The notes: a model not told the origin generated them from the sequence alone. DNA of 64,000 bases from Trichuris trichiura (GCA_037903355.1 JBAJFE010000002.1:181501-245500); one strand, 5' to 3'; counted from the stretch's first letter, positions 50,992-62,589 are shown. Numbers and translations are program-made.

Positions 50992-52319
50992 CTAAACTGC
51001 ATACAGCAACATGAACGCAATTAACATAGCAAACAGTCCAATTGCTTCGGATAACGCAAAACCTAAGATTGCATAGCTGAATAAATTATTTTTCAGAGCT
51101 GGGTTCCTAGCATACGCGATAACCAGCGAACCAAAAATAGTACCAATTCCAGCACCTGAAATATGACTTTGCAAAGCATCAGCGCTTAAATAATTATGCT
51201 TTTACCTGAGCCTGCCATTCCTGCCGTTGCTGCTCCGGCTCCGATGTATCTAGCAGCCTGATCAATATCCCGATTTACGGCCGACGCTTGAACGCTACGG
51301 ACCGACTAGAACGGAAATTTCATTACATATATTAGTAGATAATACAGAGTTTACGAAAACCGACTGAAACTAAACACATGTCCGCCACCTAGATAATCGA
51401 GTTTCTACTGGGACAGGTTAGTATCATGTTTCATTTACATTACAGAAATCGTCCTTGAAAAATGCAGTGGTCTCTTTATATTGTTGCCACCAATCTAACA
51501 CAGCTTTCATGGACCCACTTGATCCGTCGTTGTTTTAAAACACCTGCAGCTCTCCGAGATACGCTGATGACACAAAAGGGACAGATCAAAAGCCTTCTTC
51601 CCAATCTATGAAGAAATTTATTAAGGATATGTCCCGTTTGTTTTGTATATAAAAAAGCCCAGCAAAGACACAATCTACACGATATACGGAACAAGAAAAA
51701 GAAGTGCGCTGACAGACCCAGATACCAAAACCTATCAACGAAAAACTTTAAAAATGCCCGCTTTAAAATCCTCAGAAACATTAGGGCACTCGCTGCCACG
51801 AATCATATCGACAACTTAAGACCGCTGATGACGGGTCTCGAATGACCCGAAAGCTCCGGAGTCTTTTTATATACAAAACAAACGGGACATATCCGTAATA
51901 AATTTCTTCATTATGAAAACATATTGTCCCGTACCAAGAAACCACGTTTTCTTCCCAATCTAGGATGAATACGTCCCACTCTCGAGTTACAAATCTACGG
52001 AAGACTAGCACACTAGCAGCAAAAACATTAAAGTTTACTGGGATGTTAATAACGAAACAATGTTGTTCCAAATTCCAGTCTAATATTTTTGCTAATATTA
52101 ACAATGCAGCATGAATAACACTACTTGAAAAGCTAGCGGTTTCCATGAAGAACCATAGTTGTTCAAGGTGCCACAATAAAATCTAAAGGCAGGCTGCACC
52201 AACGACTGCGAACCGTTTGCCTAAAAAATTATAACTGAATGCAGAATATAGATTGAACGTTCTCATACGGTGATTATGCGAGTAAGAGCCACTGAAACTA
52301 GGGGCAGTTTGGAATTCAT
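50992..52319 (-). CDS. ATP5MC: Mitochondrial ATP synthase F0 subunit c precursor, 4 exons
   Basis: The c-ring subunit carries protons through the inner mitochondrial membrane to drive ATP synthesis. Proposed exons (minus strand) are 52319-52269, 52220-52125, 51305-51206 and 51155-50992: 411 nt, 136 residues plus stop, the usual precursor length. Exons 1-2 give a presequence ([17 protein letters not shown], then a polar stretch ending WKPLAFQ). Exon 3 begins the mature part near [20 protein letters not shown]. Exon 4 encodes the rest of helix 1, the polar loop ARNPALK (R99, N100, P101) and helix 2 with the essential proton-binding Glu119 ([10 protein letters not shown]). Introns are 48, 819 and 50 nt, all GT-AG with matching phases. 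The 819-nt intron contains a PLE piece. Exons 3 and 4 are certain by similarity; exons 1 and 2 rest on phase, tiny-intron structure and presequence character. Confidence 0.9.
51595..51950 (+). mobile_element. PLE terminal-repeat piece in ATP synthase intron 3
   Basis: The arm 51600-51655 (GAAGAAATTTATTAAGGATA then TGTCCCGTTTGTTTTGTATA) is repeated inverted at 51862-51915. Between them lies a hammerhead-like core (51825-51854). The trailing TCCCGTACCAAGAA also occurs after the core at 62456. No intact coding part remains. Confidence 0.75.
51825..51854 (+). ncRNA. Hammerhead-ribozyme-like core
   Basis: Reads CTGATGA, C, GGGTC, loop, GACCC, GAAAGC. CTGATGA is the most common form of the hammerhead core strand. 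It is antisense to the ATP synthase c gene within its intron. Confidence 0.5.
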
Positions 52320-53711
52320 TTTCCACTGCTGTGAACACAAGCTTGTCTCAGAATTGAGCGCGTAAAACGTCAACTGTGAAGACTCAAGCCAAACACATTC
52401 ACTAGCCTAGCTACAGTAGGCCTTTGCTGTCAACTCACTCAGTTTTCAGGTACTACTTTATCGTAGGTACTTTGCGAAAACGTTAAGTTACTGTTAAGTC
52501 GTAGAGAGGTTTCTGTGAAGTGCAAAATCTTAAATAATCTTCGATTTTGGTGGTAAAATGCGCAGCTAAACAATTCATTAGTAGCATGTATGACGGTTCG
52601 ACAATGGCCATTTTGTTGTCGCCGTCGTACCCTTCAGTTTGACAACAGCAACCTGTCGTTTAACTCATACTTAACCTTTTCCAAGCTAGCATTTTCTTTT
52701 AGGGCTCAGATTTCATCAGCGCCTCCATACTTCTTGTCTCACTAGTATTCGTCTGGCATAACTCTACCTCTCTTAGAGATACCTCCAGCGGGTGGTTCAC
52801 GTCCATTCTTATCCGCTTTTACCGTCTTACTGGGTGGTTTCCAAGGTCACAAAAACCGCAAAAACAAAAAAGAATGAGTGATGGCTCAAAACTTCATTTC
52901 TTAAATTTGGAAATAAAGTTGATGTTATGTATTGGACGAATGATAACTATTGTTGCTGTACTTGAGAATGTTATTTAATTACGGTTTGCCAACACGCCGT
53001 TTCCTCTTGTGTGCCTGAACGATTAAAAAAGAGGTAGGAGCCTGTACGTGTCCTGTACACAACAGTTGACCAATAGGACTCATCTGGATTTTATTACCAC
53101 TGGAAGGCAGATTAGCAATATGCAAGGGGTCAAGTCACTCATTGTTAATTACCTATGGGATGAGCTGGTACCCTGTTGCGACAAAATCAGCTGCAACTAA
53201 AGTTGCAAGCACCTGTGGCGACCGGAGCCGCATACCATTCCTTTATGTGAACCGTAATTTGTTGGAAAGGAGCATCATTATCAGGAAAGGGGAATAAGAT
53301 ATTGTGGCAGTGCCAGCAGGAGGATGAATCCCGCTAGGCACAGAGCGCGGACGCACAGCATGAAGACCGCTCTGAATAGTCTCGCACAAGTATGGCCCAA
53401 CCGCGGTCGCACCTTAATGGGTGCAATGACCAGCGTCTGGGGCGAGACTGACCGCGGCATGTGGTCCCTCAAATGCGAACCGATGACAAGCTCGCGCCAA
53501 AGTAAACTCAGTGACCCCACTAATGTGGTCATCATGCCTTATATAAGGAGGCGTTGTTTTCCCCAACCTGACTCTTTCCTTTATCGTGGACTCGCTTGCA
53601 TCAGTAAACAGTTCAGTGAATCGAAGCCTTCGTTCTTGGCGCAAGTGTGCTCCCACAGATATTTTGTATTCTTCTTCTTCGGACGGAAGAGTTTTGATAG
53701 GTGAAAGTATA
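52320..53711. other. Gap upstream of the ATP synthase c gene
   Basis: Presumably includes its promoter, but no TATA box or other element could be assigned. An ORF at 53281-53535 (minus) ends in a hydrophobic stretch (AGFILLLALPQYLIPLS) and has no recognisable family. Confidence 0.4.
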
Positions 53712-54427
53712 GTCTAAAGCAGTGTTTCCCAACCTTTTTTGAGCCAGGGCCCCCTTTCGCGACCTTCAACTTGCCAGGGCCCTCCGTCATTCTCCCCAAC
53801 GTAATTCTCCTGCTTCTGTTATCCTCAGGTGCGCCTACTGTGGTTACGTTGTTGTCAATTTGTACAAGTAGTTCAGCACTTGAAAGAGCCGGCAGAATGT
53901 AGAATTGATTTCGCTGCCTACCGTGTTTGCCAAAGAAAAAACAGTTAAGCCGGGCCATCTTTAAAAACCTTATTAACCTGCGGATCTTGTCAGCCGCAAG
54001 TAGGACCCCATGGTTTGCGCTGTGAAAGTTGAGTGTGCGATTAATGGCTGGAAAACCTGGCGATGCGAAGTCGACGCTGAATTTCTTTTCTACACTAGAG
54101 CAAAATGGCTAGTAAGGAAGCCAGCCAGCTGCCATATACGGCGAATGCTCCTAGCGATATTCGAAGCCGTTAACGCCATAAATTCTTTATTTGGCACTGA
54201 AGGCGTTCTTTTCGTATTACTGGACTTAAGCCAGCTAACTGCAGATCAGGGAGCATTCTGAGTACAAGCGCAGCATTGGGTTTCCTCTTCCTTAATTTTT
54301 CGGGCTGTTAGCAATGGTAGCGCAAATTGTAAGTGAGGCTGCGATGTTGTTCTCAGTGCTGCGCAACAATGAATCTAAATTCAATATTTCCTCGGAGCAA
54401 GACGACAGCCGCTTGATCTTACCTCAC

Positions 54428-56663
54428 TTAGTGCGACGGTTGGGTCTGGTGCAATGCTAATAATTTATCCACGTCCGGCTTGATAGTCATCAGAAGTAAT
54501 CTCAAGTCGCCTCGCCTGACTATCTGTAAGCGGTTTCTTTTTTTTCCGAGAAGGTCCATTACCGCACTAAATCTGCGTTCAACCAAATAGGACGACGGAA
54601 AAGGGATGAGGAACTTCTTAGCTACGTTCCATAGCCTGGGATACAGCTGTCTGATTTCCTGCTGCAGCCAGAAACTGGTATAGCCGCCCTTCATCTTGGG
54701 CTTCAGCTCCTCGTTGGCTTGCATCTCAATGAGCTCTTCCTGGTAAGCCACTTCAACCTCGGCGAGGCATGTAAACGGGTCCAAAACCCAGTCCGGTATC
54801 GTCATGGACAAAATATCTCTGTACCTTTCGCACATGTTCTCATGGAGCATGCTGAGATGGTCACAGAAGGAGCGTATGACATCATCAGGGAGGCCGCCAT
54901 TCTTCTTGAGGTCGTCAAGGTTAGGGAGCTGGCGGTACTCTCCGCGCCCCAGGTTTTGGCGGAAAATGGAAAGCTTGTCGATGAAAGCCTTTACAACCGT
55001 CTTGGTCTTGATAAGATTCAGTTGATCTCCATGCAACTGCAAATTCATCTCGTTAAACTTTAATTAGAGGTCCGACATGTAAGCTATGTCAGCTCTCGAT
55101 TTCTCCACGTTGTCGCGTAATTCCGCATCCCCAGTTCTGAGAAACTGTACGACGGTGTCAAAAAGGGCATAGAAGCGGCTCAAGCAGGCGCCCCTTAAAA
55201 GCCAGCGTACTTCTGTGTGAAGCAGGAGCCGGTTAAAATCTTCGTCATTTTCTTCGCATAGTTGGCTGAACAATCTCTCTCTGAAGGCCCTGCTTTTGAT
55301 TTTGTTAACCGCAGTGATCACGTACTGCAGCGAACGGTGCAGTCTGTCACTGAGCCGCTTCGCCACCAGATGTTGCCGGTGAATTACGCAGTGCACGGCC
55401 AGCAAATCCGGTACCTTTTCTTTTAGATACGAAAGGAACCCGCGACAGCGATTACGTTCGTTAGTGGTATCTCCTTCTCTTTAAAAAAGTCTTCTACGGT
55501 ACAAAATATTGATTCTCCTCTAGTGTCAGTCAGCAGTTCTCTTGCGTAGAGTAACTCCTGAACTAACTTGCCTTCCTTGTTGAACCTAACATAGGCCAGC
55601 AGCAGCGCTTCGTTATGTGGCAACGTCGACTCATCCACCTGTAAAGAAAATTCCTCTGTTCTCAAGAGCATGCACGGCGTATTCTCCACATCAGCGCTCA
55701 TTTCATCAACACGTCGCTGCACCGTATTGTTGCTTAAGGCAGCCATTCTCAACGGGGGGCCTGGGGCCCCCAAGGGGGGCCGAGAGGGTGTCAGGGGGGG
55801 CCGAAATCGAAAATTTTTCAGAGGGGGGGGCCAGGAGGCCGTCAAGGGGGGCTGAAAAGCCTTATTGGAACAAGCGTAGTTAGGTAGATCGGAAGGGTGA
55901 AAATTTATGCCAGTCCTCTATAGAGGATTGGTTAACCCTTAGCAGCATCCCTTTATAGAGGATTGGCATAAATTCTCACTCGACTCGACGAAATTGTTTC
56001 ATTGTTAGTTTCGAAGAACCCCAAGGGCTCTTTTCAAATGATTTGACGACTATATATTCGCATTGTATCATTGCATTAACTTGATACTAGGAGGTTGCCG
56101 TTGAAAGCTGATTGGCTCCTATACAAAAAATGCAAAAATTAATCGACCAATAGGAAAAGGGGGGGCCTGGCACCTGAAGACACCTTCCAAGGGGGGCCTA
56201 GCGCAGAAAAGGTTGAGAATGGCTGGCTTAAGGGAATCTTTTTAATTATTTCAGTTGCAGGAATGCGCAACACAGCACGCAGCACTTCCGAAACAGCCGG
56301 CAGTATCACTTCTTCTCCGATGGCTTGCGGCTTTCCAGATTTCACGATTAAGAGGGAGATGTTATAGGACGCGCGCAATCCGTCGGTGTTTCCTCTTGAT
56401 GCGGATGAAAAACTCCTTGGCAATTTAGGTCGCTTTTGGAAGTTATCTTGAAGAGATTGGAAGTAAGAAAGGTCTTTAATGGCCTTGTCACCGTGCATCG
56501 TTTTCAGGTGTTTTACTAATTTTGAGGGCTTCATCAGTTCATTCGCAAAAGCCTTTTCACAGATCAAGCAAAATGGTTGCTGCGAATTCGAGGGTGACGG
56601 TATAAAACCGTATCTTAGATATTCGACGTTGTATTGCCTACATTTCTTTTTTGCTTCTGCCAT
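54428..56663 (-). pseudogene. ZBED5-like hAT transposase, interrupted by MITE
   Basis: The N-terminal part with the BED finger lies at 56663-56226, the MITE at 56225-55740, and the remainder at 55731-54428. Further damage: sequence around the catalytic TDGAPSM motif seen in copy A is deleted near 55440-55430, and a TAA ends the frame near 55064. The C-terminal dimerisation segment, lost from the copy A frame, is intact here (YLVERRFSAVMDLLGKKRNR, then ending LLALHQTQPSH). Confidence 0.9.
55740..56225. mobile_element. hAT-type MITE inside hAT copy B transposase, perfect TSD
   Basis: TIRs CAGCCATTCTCAAC at 55740 and GTTGAGAATGGCTG ending at 56225. The octamer GCTTAAGG is exact at 55732-55739 and 56226-56233. 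Copy A keeps the empty target (CCCTTAAGC at about 46671), which proves the insertion. It is nearly identical to the MITE at 48729. Confidence 0.96.
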
Positions 56664-57096
56664 CTGTAGAAATTTGCATCTGTTACTAACAAGTTCAGAG
56701 CCAGACAGTAGCACAGTGGTATTAACAAATCAATTAGCCAAGCGTCATCTAAGCTCCCGCAGTAAGAACACAGGGGATTCCGTACCGGACGGCACTGTCC
56801 CTCTACGTCGGTCCTGGAAGCGGGAGCAGATCGCTTTCATGTGATCACCCCGCTCTTTTCTGATGGTAGCGACGCACAAATAGGCTCAAAATAAGTCTAT
56901 GAAGCATGAGGTTGCGACAGGGTCGTTCTTGTCCTCGCGCGGCGGACAACGGAAAGCACGCGATAAAATTTTCTGCCCAGGTTTGCGGACATCCTCCCTC
57001 TCCCTGGTGTTGTCGTGTCATGTTTGAGAAGGTAGGCTGGCTGACAAGATTTCGCACGGTTTCAAGTTCGGAAATACTTCCGCCCACCAAGGTCTG

Positions 57097-57318
57097 ATGG
57101 CAAACAATGCCCGCAGTTCAACGACGAACTCTCCGCTACTGGCTGTCTTTTTAGATATCAAACCAGTGAAGTATGGGGGATACAAATGTTTGACTGAGTA
57201 CTGCTTTAAACAGGTCTACACCTCCCTTACTAGGCCTATTTTACTTGCTATTTTTGCGAACCGCAAGGCCATGCGTAAGGAAGGAAGGCAGACGGTCGTA
57301 AGATGCTCCCACCTGTAA
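57097..57318 (+). other. Conserved 73-codon antisense ORF in hAT leader (copy B)
   Basis: Counterpart of the ORF at 45586-45807, with about five substitutions and no stop. There is no recognised domain. Confidence 0.3.
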
Positions 57319-59308
57319 AGCAAACTGGGCGTGTATTCTCCTTTTTCCTGGTGAGCGCTACTGAACTTGTGGGTTTATCATTCGCTACTTAAACATAGGC
57401 GTGGTTAAACATAAGCAAACTAATCCTTTCCCGAAGAAGTTGACGTACAACCGGAGGCTGATGCTAGTTCAAAGCCCAAGCATAGCAAAATGGGTGACGT
57501 CGTCAAGCACTATAACTTAAGTTAAGACTTCCGCGACGGACCCTGTCGGCTGTCCTGAAGCCTGACACGCCGTGAGAGTCGTCGCGGAAACCTGCTGGCG
57601 TTTACGGAGCGCGTTTCTTTGAAAGCACCGCCTGTGGCTTAGTTTCTCTGGGAAATATGATCACAAGGAGCGGCACTAGGCGTTGCCGAAGTCCCGCGGG
57701 CGATAAGCTTCAGGCACAATACATAGCGCGCGACGTGCCTGTTAGCGGCCGAGAAAAGGACGTCCACTATAGTCATGAAATGGGCACACTTCGTCGTTTA
57801 AGTACCCGTAGTAGCGAGCATATGACTTCTTGAAATCCCGTTAGGTATCTACACTAGATGTAGAAATCAAACTGAGAAGTAGTGCTTATAAGATGTCCCC
57901 GTTAAGTGAAGAGCCACGGCAAGTGTTTCAGACATGTAAAAGGTAACTTGTACAAAACTGTGATGTGATGTGCCTTTTGCGTTGATGAGGGCTCAGGGGT
58001 TAAGCTATCGCCGACGTATTAAAGATGGATGGGACGCATTGGGACAGTCAGAAGGACCGCCGTCAGTCAAGGAACCCTTGTACTCACTAAACTAGCAGAT
58101 CAGAACTTATTATCCTTACAGATACTCCTATGGTTGCGACTGAATTTATTTTAATGCTCAAGCAATGCTGATCTCCTGGTAACGTGAGCCATGTTTCAAC
58201 TAGAATCTTACAAGACACTTACCTTTCTATTTTTAAGAAGTTCGTCGAATTTCAGGAGAGGTCCGTAGTCGCGACAAAGCAGTTTCCTAACAGCTGATAT
58301 AACGGGATAGCTGAATAGATGAGAAGTACAGCACTGAGGAAACAAGACACAAGAAGGATCGCAGAGCTATTATTACTTTTCACCGTCAACGCACAGGAGA
58401 GAATAATCAGTGTCTACTGAGCATTTTCCCCGCCATTACCCCCCAGGCGCGCTTGTCCGCCCCCGCGAAGAAGCTGTCATCGCCCCCTGCAGGTTGTAGT
58501 TTTCCGAGCCCTCCGATTTGCGCCAGAGTGGTACGCTAATGCGAAAAAAACCAACCAAAAAGATTCATTTTGAATTGCGCTTTGGCACAGCAGCAGATGG
58601 GGAAGCACAGAAATCGGTCAATTCGCCTTTCGGTCAGGCTATCCTTTGCCAAAGGCTTTTTTGTAGTGTGGCTGGAATTCGCTACGCAGCGTAATATAGT
58701 AAGAAAAACTTTCGCCCGATACATCAGGGTAAACGACAGGGCAATGATAACAAGCTATTGGATTTCGTGTATCTTTTCCCCGCCAGAAACGGAGACGGCA
58801 GCATCAAAGGGACGCTTATTTACGTTAACTGTCTTAGCGCGCTACGCCTGTGTATCAAGCTCGCCAACGTCTCACAATAACATGGAAGAACACATGTTCA
58901 GTCTTAGGCTTAGGCTAGGGCAGGACAGGACGGCCGGCACGGTTAAAGAATGCGAACCATTGCTACTGTGACGGCTTAATCTTCACTTGACCTCCCTTGA
59001 TGTTTCCGCGTCAACTTCAGCCGGGAGTACGATACACGAGACTCGCTAATTTCCACAGCCGAACTACGTACAGGCACGGCTGCGCGCTCTCGTCGTGCGG
59101 CACCGACTACCAGGGATCCCCTGAGGCCCCCCTAAGCTCCCAGGGACCCCCTAAATCCCCAATCCTTCTCCGGGCCCCCTTCAAGTTTTCCAGGGCCCCC
59201 AAGGGGTCCCTGGGGCCCCCGTTGGGAATCACTGGTCTAAAGAATCGTCGTTTTCATTTAGTAAAAACGCACAATCCGAGGGTGTCTTTATTAGTCATTG
59301 GCCTAACC

Positions 59309-59493
59309 CATAGTTTCTCAACCTTTTTTGCCCCAGGGCTCCCCTATGCCTTGTCAGAGCCCACCAGGGCCACCCTAAGCCCATTAAGGGCCCACCGTTT
59401 ATTGGGACAATATCCTGCCGCATTATCCTCCAGGGCCCCCCTGGCTTCCAGGGCCCCCCAGGGGGGCCCCAGGGCCCACGTTGAAAAACACTG
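59309..59493. mobile_element. Short hAT MITE (CATAGTTTCTCAACC family), 185 bp
   Basis: CATAGTTTCTCAACC at 59309 and the inverse of CAGTGTTTTTCAACG ending at 59493 are flanked by gcctaacc and gcctaagc (7 of 8). It is G/C-run rich and has no coding sequence. Confidence 0.85.
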
Positions 59494-59501
59494 GCCTAAG
59501 C

Positions 59502-59843
59502 TTAGCGCATGGTCATACGAGCCGGATTTGTTTGAGTCTGCGATTCGGTATGGATGCTGTGGAGCCGATAGTTGCGAGCACAAAATCGGCGACGGTTGCG
59601 CTTAAGTGCCAAGTTTGTCGAGAAATTCCGGTGCACGAGAGAGTCCAATGCCAACTGCACTTGCAAGGCAGGAGACCAAAAACGCTGCGGAGCAGCGCCT
59701 TTTCGTTGGAAGATTGGCATCGATGTACCAAACTCGGATATGAACAGGTTGGGGCAGCATACGATTTTCTTCAACAGAATCATCGGATCTTTGCGTGCAG
59801 AGCCCGACACCGGCAACTTCAAAAGAGGTTAAGAGGGGATTAG
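59502..59843 (+). pseudogene. PHD/zinc-finger-like retroelement fragment
   Basis: The frame has ALKCQVCREIPVHERVQC, then DWHRCTKLGYEQ and AAYDFLQQNHRIFACRA. This is a C-x2-C ... C ... W-H-x-x-C ... C pattern like PHD-type fingers found at the N-termini of some retrotransposon ORFs. A MITE follows at 59865. The 3' part (59785-59821) is reverse-complementary to 60935-60975, so one of the two segments is inverted. The assignment is tentative. Confidence 0.45.
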
Positions 59844-59864
59844 GGAAGAACGGTACGGCTAACC

Positions 59865-60621
59865 CATAGTTTCTCAATCTTTTTTGCCCCTGGGCCCCCT
59901 AGGCCTTTTCAGGGCCCTCAGATGGCCCCCTTGTCTGTTAGTGCCCACAGCATTCTTGCCTTAGCCGCTCCTGTCGCGCCGCCTAGAGTCCGCGTGAATA
60001 ATAGAAAAGGACCACTATAAATGCTGTTTGTTAAGCGCATACCAGGGAGGAAGGAATGGAAGGGTACGCTTCTGAGTCGGGGGAAAAAGTGGAAAATGTG
60101 CGACAGAAAAGCCGTACGTGCGGGAATATATTACCGGCTGCTATTGTGTTACGAACGGTCGGATGGAATGAGTTGTTCTGAAGTTCCGTTCGCAAAAACT
60201 GAAGGGCACGGCGCTTGTTTGCACTGCACGAGAAGGAATAGAATAACAAGTTTTTATGGGTTGATAGAAGGGTGTGCAGATGGAACTCATTTCTGGGAAC
60301 TGCTCCCTACCGAAAGGCCAAGGGCTTTTTAGAAGCACGCCATGCACAGAGACTTTTTAGAAGCATACCGGGCAGGAGGGAATGTAAAAGCATGTTTTTC
60401 ATTGGCTCCTAGAAAAGAAAGACAACGTCAACGCGTCCTGACTTTGCAATGGAACATTTTCCGTTGGCCCGTCAACGCCTTCCCGTTAGTGACAAATAGG
60501 CCCACCGTATTACTTTCCTACGCTACTTATTATCGCTGAACTGTTGATTGGGACAATCTCCTGCCGCATTATCCTCCAGGGCCCCCCAGGGGGGCCCCAG
60601 GGCCCACGTTGAGAAACACTG
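59865..60621. mobile_element. hAT MITE (CATAGTTTCTCAATC family) with perfect TSD, 757 bp
   Basis: CATAGTTTCTCAATC at 59865 and the inverse CAGTGTTTCTCAACG ending at 60621. The octamer GGCTAACC is exact on both sides (59857-59864 and 60622-60629). It separates the PHD-like fragment from the gag-like ORF. Confidence 0.93.
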
Positions 60622-60778
60622 GGCTAACCGAACCGTCACACTGTAGGTTCAGCAGCCACGTTGTGCAGCCGTAGACTAAGCCTAAACCTCAACACAACGT
60701 ACCGCGATGCAGATCGGATTGTCGTTTTCGACGATTCGCTAACCGAACCCCTGGCAACGGCAGTGCAATGAGAACGTT

Positions 60779-62112
60779 TTGCGCGGGTCAATAACAGCAC
60801 GGCCGCGTGTGTTTAGTGTTGTTCCATTGAGCTTCCGGTTCCAACTGCTCTGCATGTATTCAGTCTCGGGCAGTGAACTTCTCTCCCGTTGTTCCGCTAA
60901 TCCCACTTCACTACGCATTACCGCAGCGCATAACCCTTTCAAGTTGCCGGTGTCGGGATCCGAACGTAAAGACCCGAATTATCTCGCGTCGGTCTCATCG
61001 GCCGGTAGCCATAGCAGTTCCCCTAATTCACAGCCACGGCCCAGATGGGAAAGAGTGGAGAAGGATGGCAAGCGTCGCCTACAACAGATTTTGGTAGCCA
61101 TCGAGTCAACCTACTTCGGCGTACTATTAGAGCGGAACCGTTTGGAGTTGAGGATTCAGCACGCAACTGGAGCAGTGCTGGCCTTAAGGAAGACGTTCGA
61201 CCACCCACTACAAGAAATTCGATTACGCCGAGATCTCAGCATCGAACTGGACGCAGTCGTCATGACAGAGACTGAGCGCGTCAGCCTTCAGGGAAAAGAG
61301 ACAAAAATGTCAGGAAGTGGAGCATGTGTCAATCAGTCGACGCTTGAAGGCTCTATGGTGAGCGCGTCAGGTAAGTTATTTCCGGGAGAATCAATTCCAC
61401 ATCAGACATACGAGATTTCCGCTTGCGTTGTCGAACAGAGGTCGAGCGCATGTTCAGGTGGACCATTCTCAACTTCACGCCACGGGGCATGCAGGACCAA
61501 CAGGGACATTACCCAGTCACTGACAAGTCGCAAACGGTTTGATTTGGCAAAAGATGCTGGGGATTTGTTCGGCACCATTTTAGGCAAGAAGGCGGAACAG
61601 CAGGTTCCAATTTTCAGTGGGGAACCAGCGGAGTACCTGGCGTGGGAAGTGGCGATTGCACCCATCCGATTCTGCTCCTTCCGCCAGCTGATCATGAAGT
61701 TAATGCTCTCACAAAAAGTCACAAGTGAAGCCCTAAAGATCGTCAAGTGGATTGGGATGGATCAACCTAATCCCATGGAAGCGCTTGTCGATGCTTTGAA
61801 AAGAGAATAGGGCATAACAGATATTGTCATTAGGGCTCAAGACGCTCGGCTAGACAAGTTAGAGCAGCTCAGGATAGAGCTCATAGATAAATATGCACCT
61901 TAATGGACGACTATCCATTTCTCAAAAATTTTGTTATTGCCGTAAGAAGTTGTCTCGCAACAATGAAGGCGCACAGATACAACGTTGAGAACAATCCGCA
62001 ATTCACACCATTTAGAAAGGAGGCTGACTTGGACCTTGATGAAGCATTGGTGCCAGCCATGGAAAGGAAAAATTCCGACACGTTTCCTGGAATTTCTGGA
62101 AGCGGAGGCTGA
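60779..62112 (+). pseudogene. Retrotransposon gag-like ORF (BEL/Pao DUF1759-type), broken
   Basis: A 343-codon frame (60779-61810) ends with VPIFSGEPAEYLAWEVAIAP and MEALVDALKRE. After the TAG at 61808 another frame continues with YPFLKNFVIAVRSCLATMKA to 62112. The FSG(E/D)P...W pattern and the following helical residues resemble the DUF1759 gag region of BEL/Pao elements. The N-terminal third is low-complexity, so its start is unclear. The remainder of pol is absent. Family assignment is moderate. Confidence 0.55.
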
Positions 62113-62204
62113 CATTTTACAGAAGGCTCAGCTGAACAAGAAATGTACATGGATTTTTCCCGTTTCTATTTGCCCATGAAACGAGTCAAAAAGTGAAAAA
62201 ACTT

Positions 62205-62575
62205 TATTGTCGTTCAAAGGCACAAAACCAAACAAACGTCTTGCGAAGCTTTCGGCTCAATCTTGAGCCGTCATCAGCGCACGCAGGAGTTGCCCTCCCA
62301 CCGAGTTTTTCTCAGGAGTTGCTCCTCCACCTTTCCGAGTCGTGTGCGAGCCTGTCTAGTCGAACCTTGACCTGTGGAGGGTATACACACACGGCTGGAT
62401 CAGCTTCGGAGCAAATTCCTTAGAGGCTGTCCTCGGCGGAGGCATATTAACACCGCTGAAGACGGGTCTCGTTTGACCCGAAAGCTACGGAATAATAAAA
62501 ATATTATCAACGGGACAAAATTTCCGTAAAAGAAACTCAACATGAAACTATACGGTCCCGTACCAAGAAGTTACA
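62205..62575. mobile_element. PLE terminal-repeat pair with hammerhead-like cores
   Basis: A minus-strand core at 62248-62277 (CTGATGA, C, GGCTC, loop, GAGCC, GAAAGC) faces a plus-strand core at 62456-62483 (CTGAAGA, C, GGGTC, loop, GACCC, GAAAGC). The trailing CGGTCCCGTACCAAGAAG is shared with 51930-51950. It separates the gag-like part from the integrase part, so these may belong to two unrelated elements. Confidence 0.7.
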
Positions 62576-62589
62576 TTTACAAATACTCA

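Larger units (their letters stand above)
53720..59234 (-). mobile_element. ZBED-type hAT copy B, perfect TSD, carrying a nested MITE
   Basis: CAGTGTTTCCCAACC at 53720 and the inverse of CAGTGATTCCCAACGGGGG at 59234 are flanked on both sides by the exact octamer GTCTAAAG (53712-53719 and 59235-59242). Subtracting the 486-bp MITE and its duplication leaves about 5.02 kb, nearly the size of copy A. It is oriented opposite to A. Confidence 0.95.

Noticed and set aside
53281..53535. 84-codon minus-strand ORF ending in a hydrophobic stretch
   Set aside because: No family similarity was recognised, and no neighbouring exon in phase was found.
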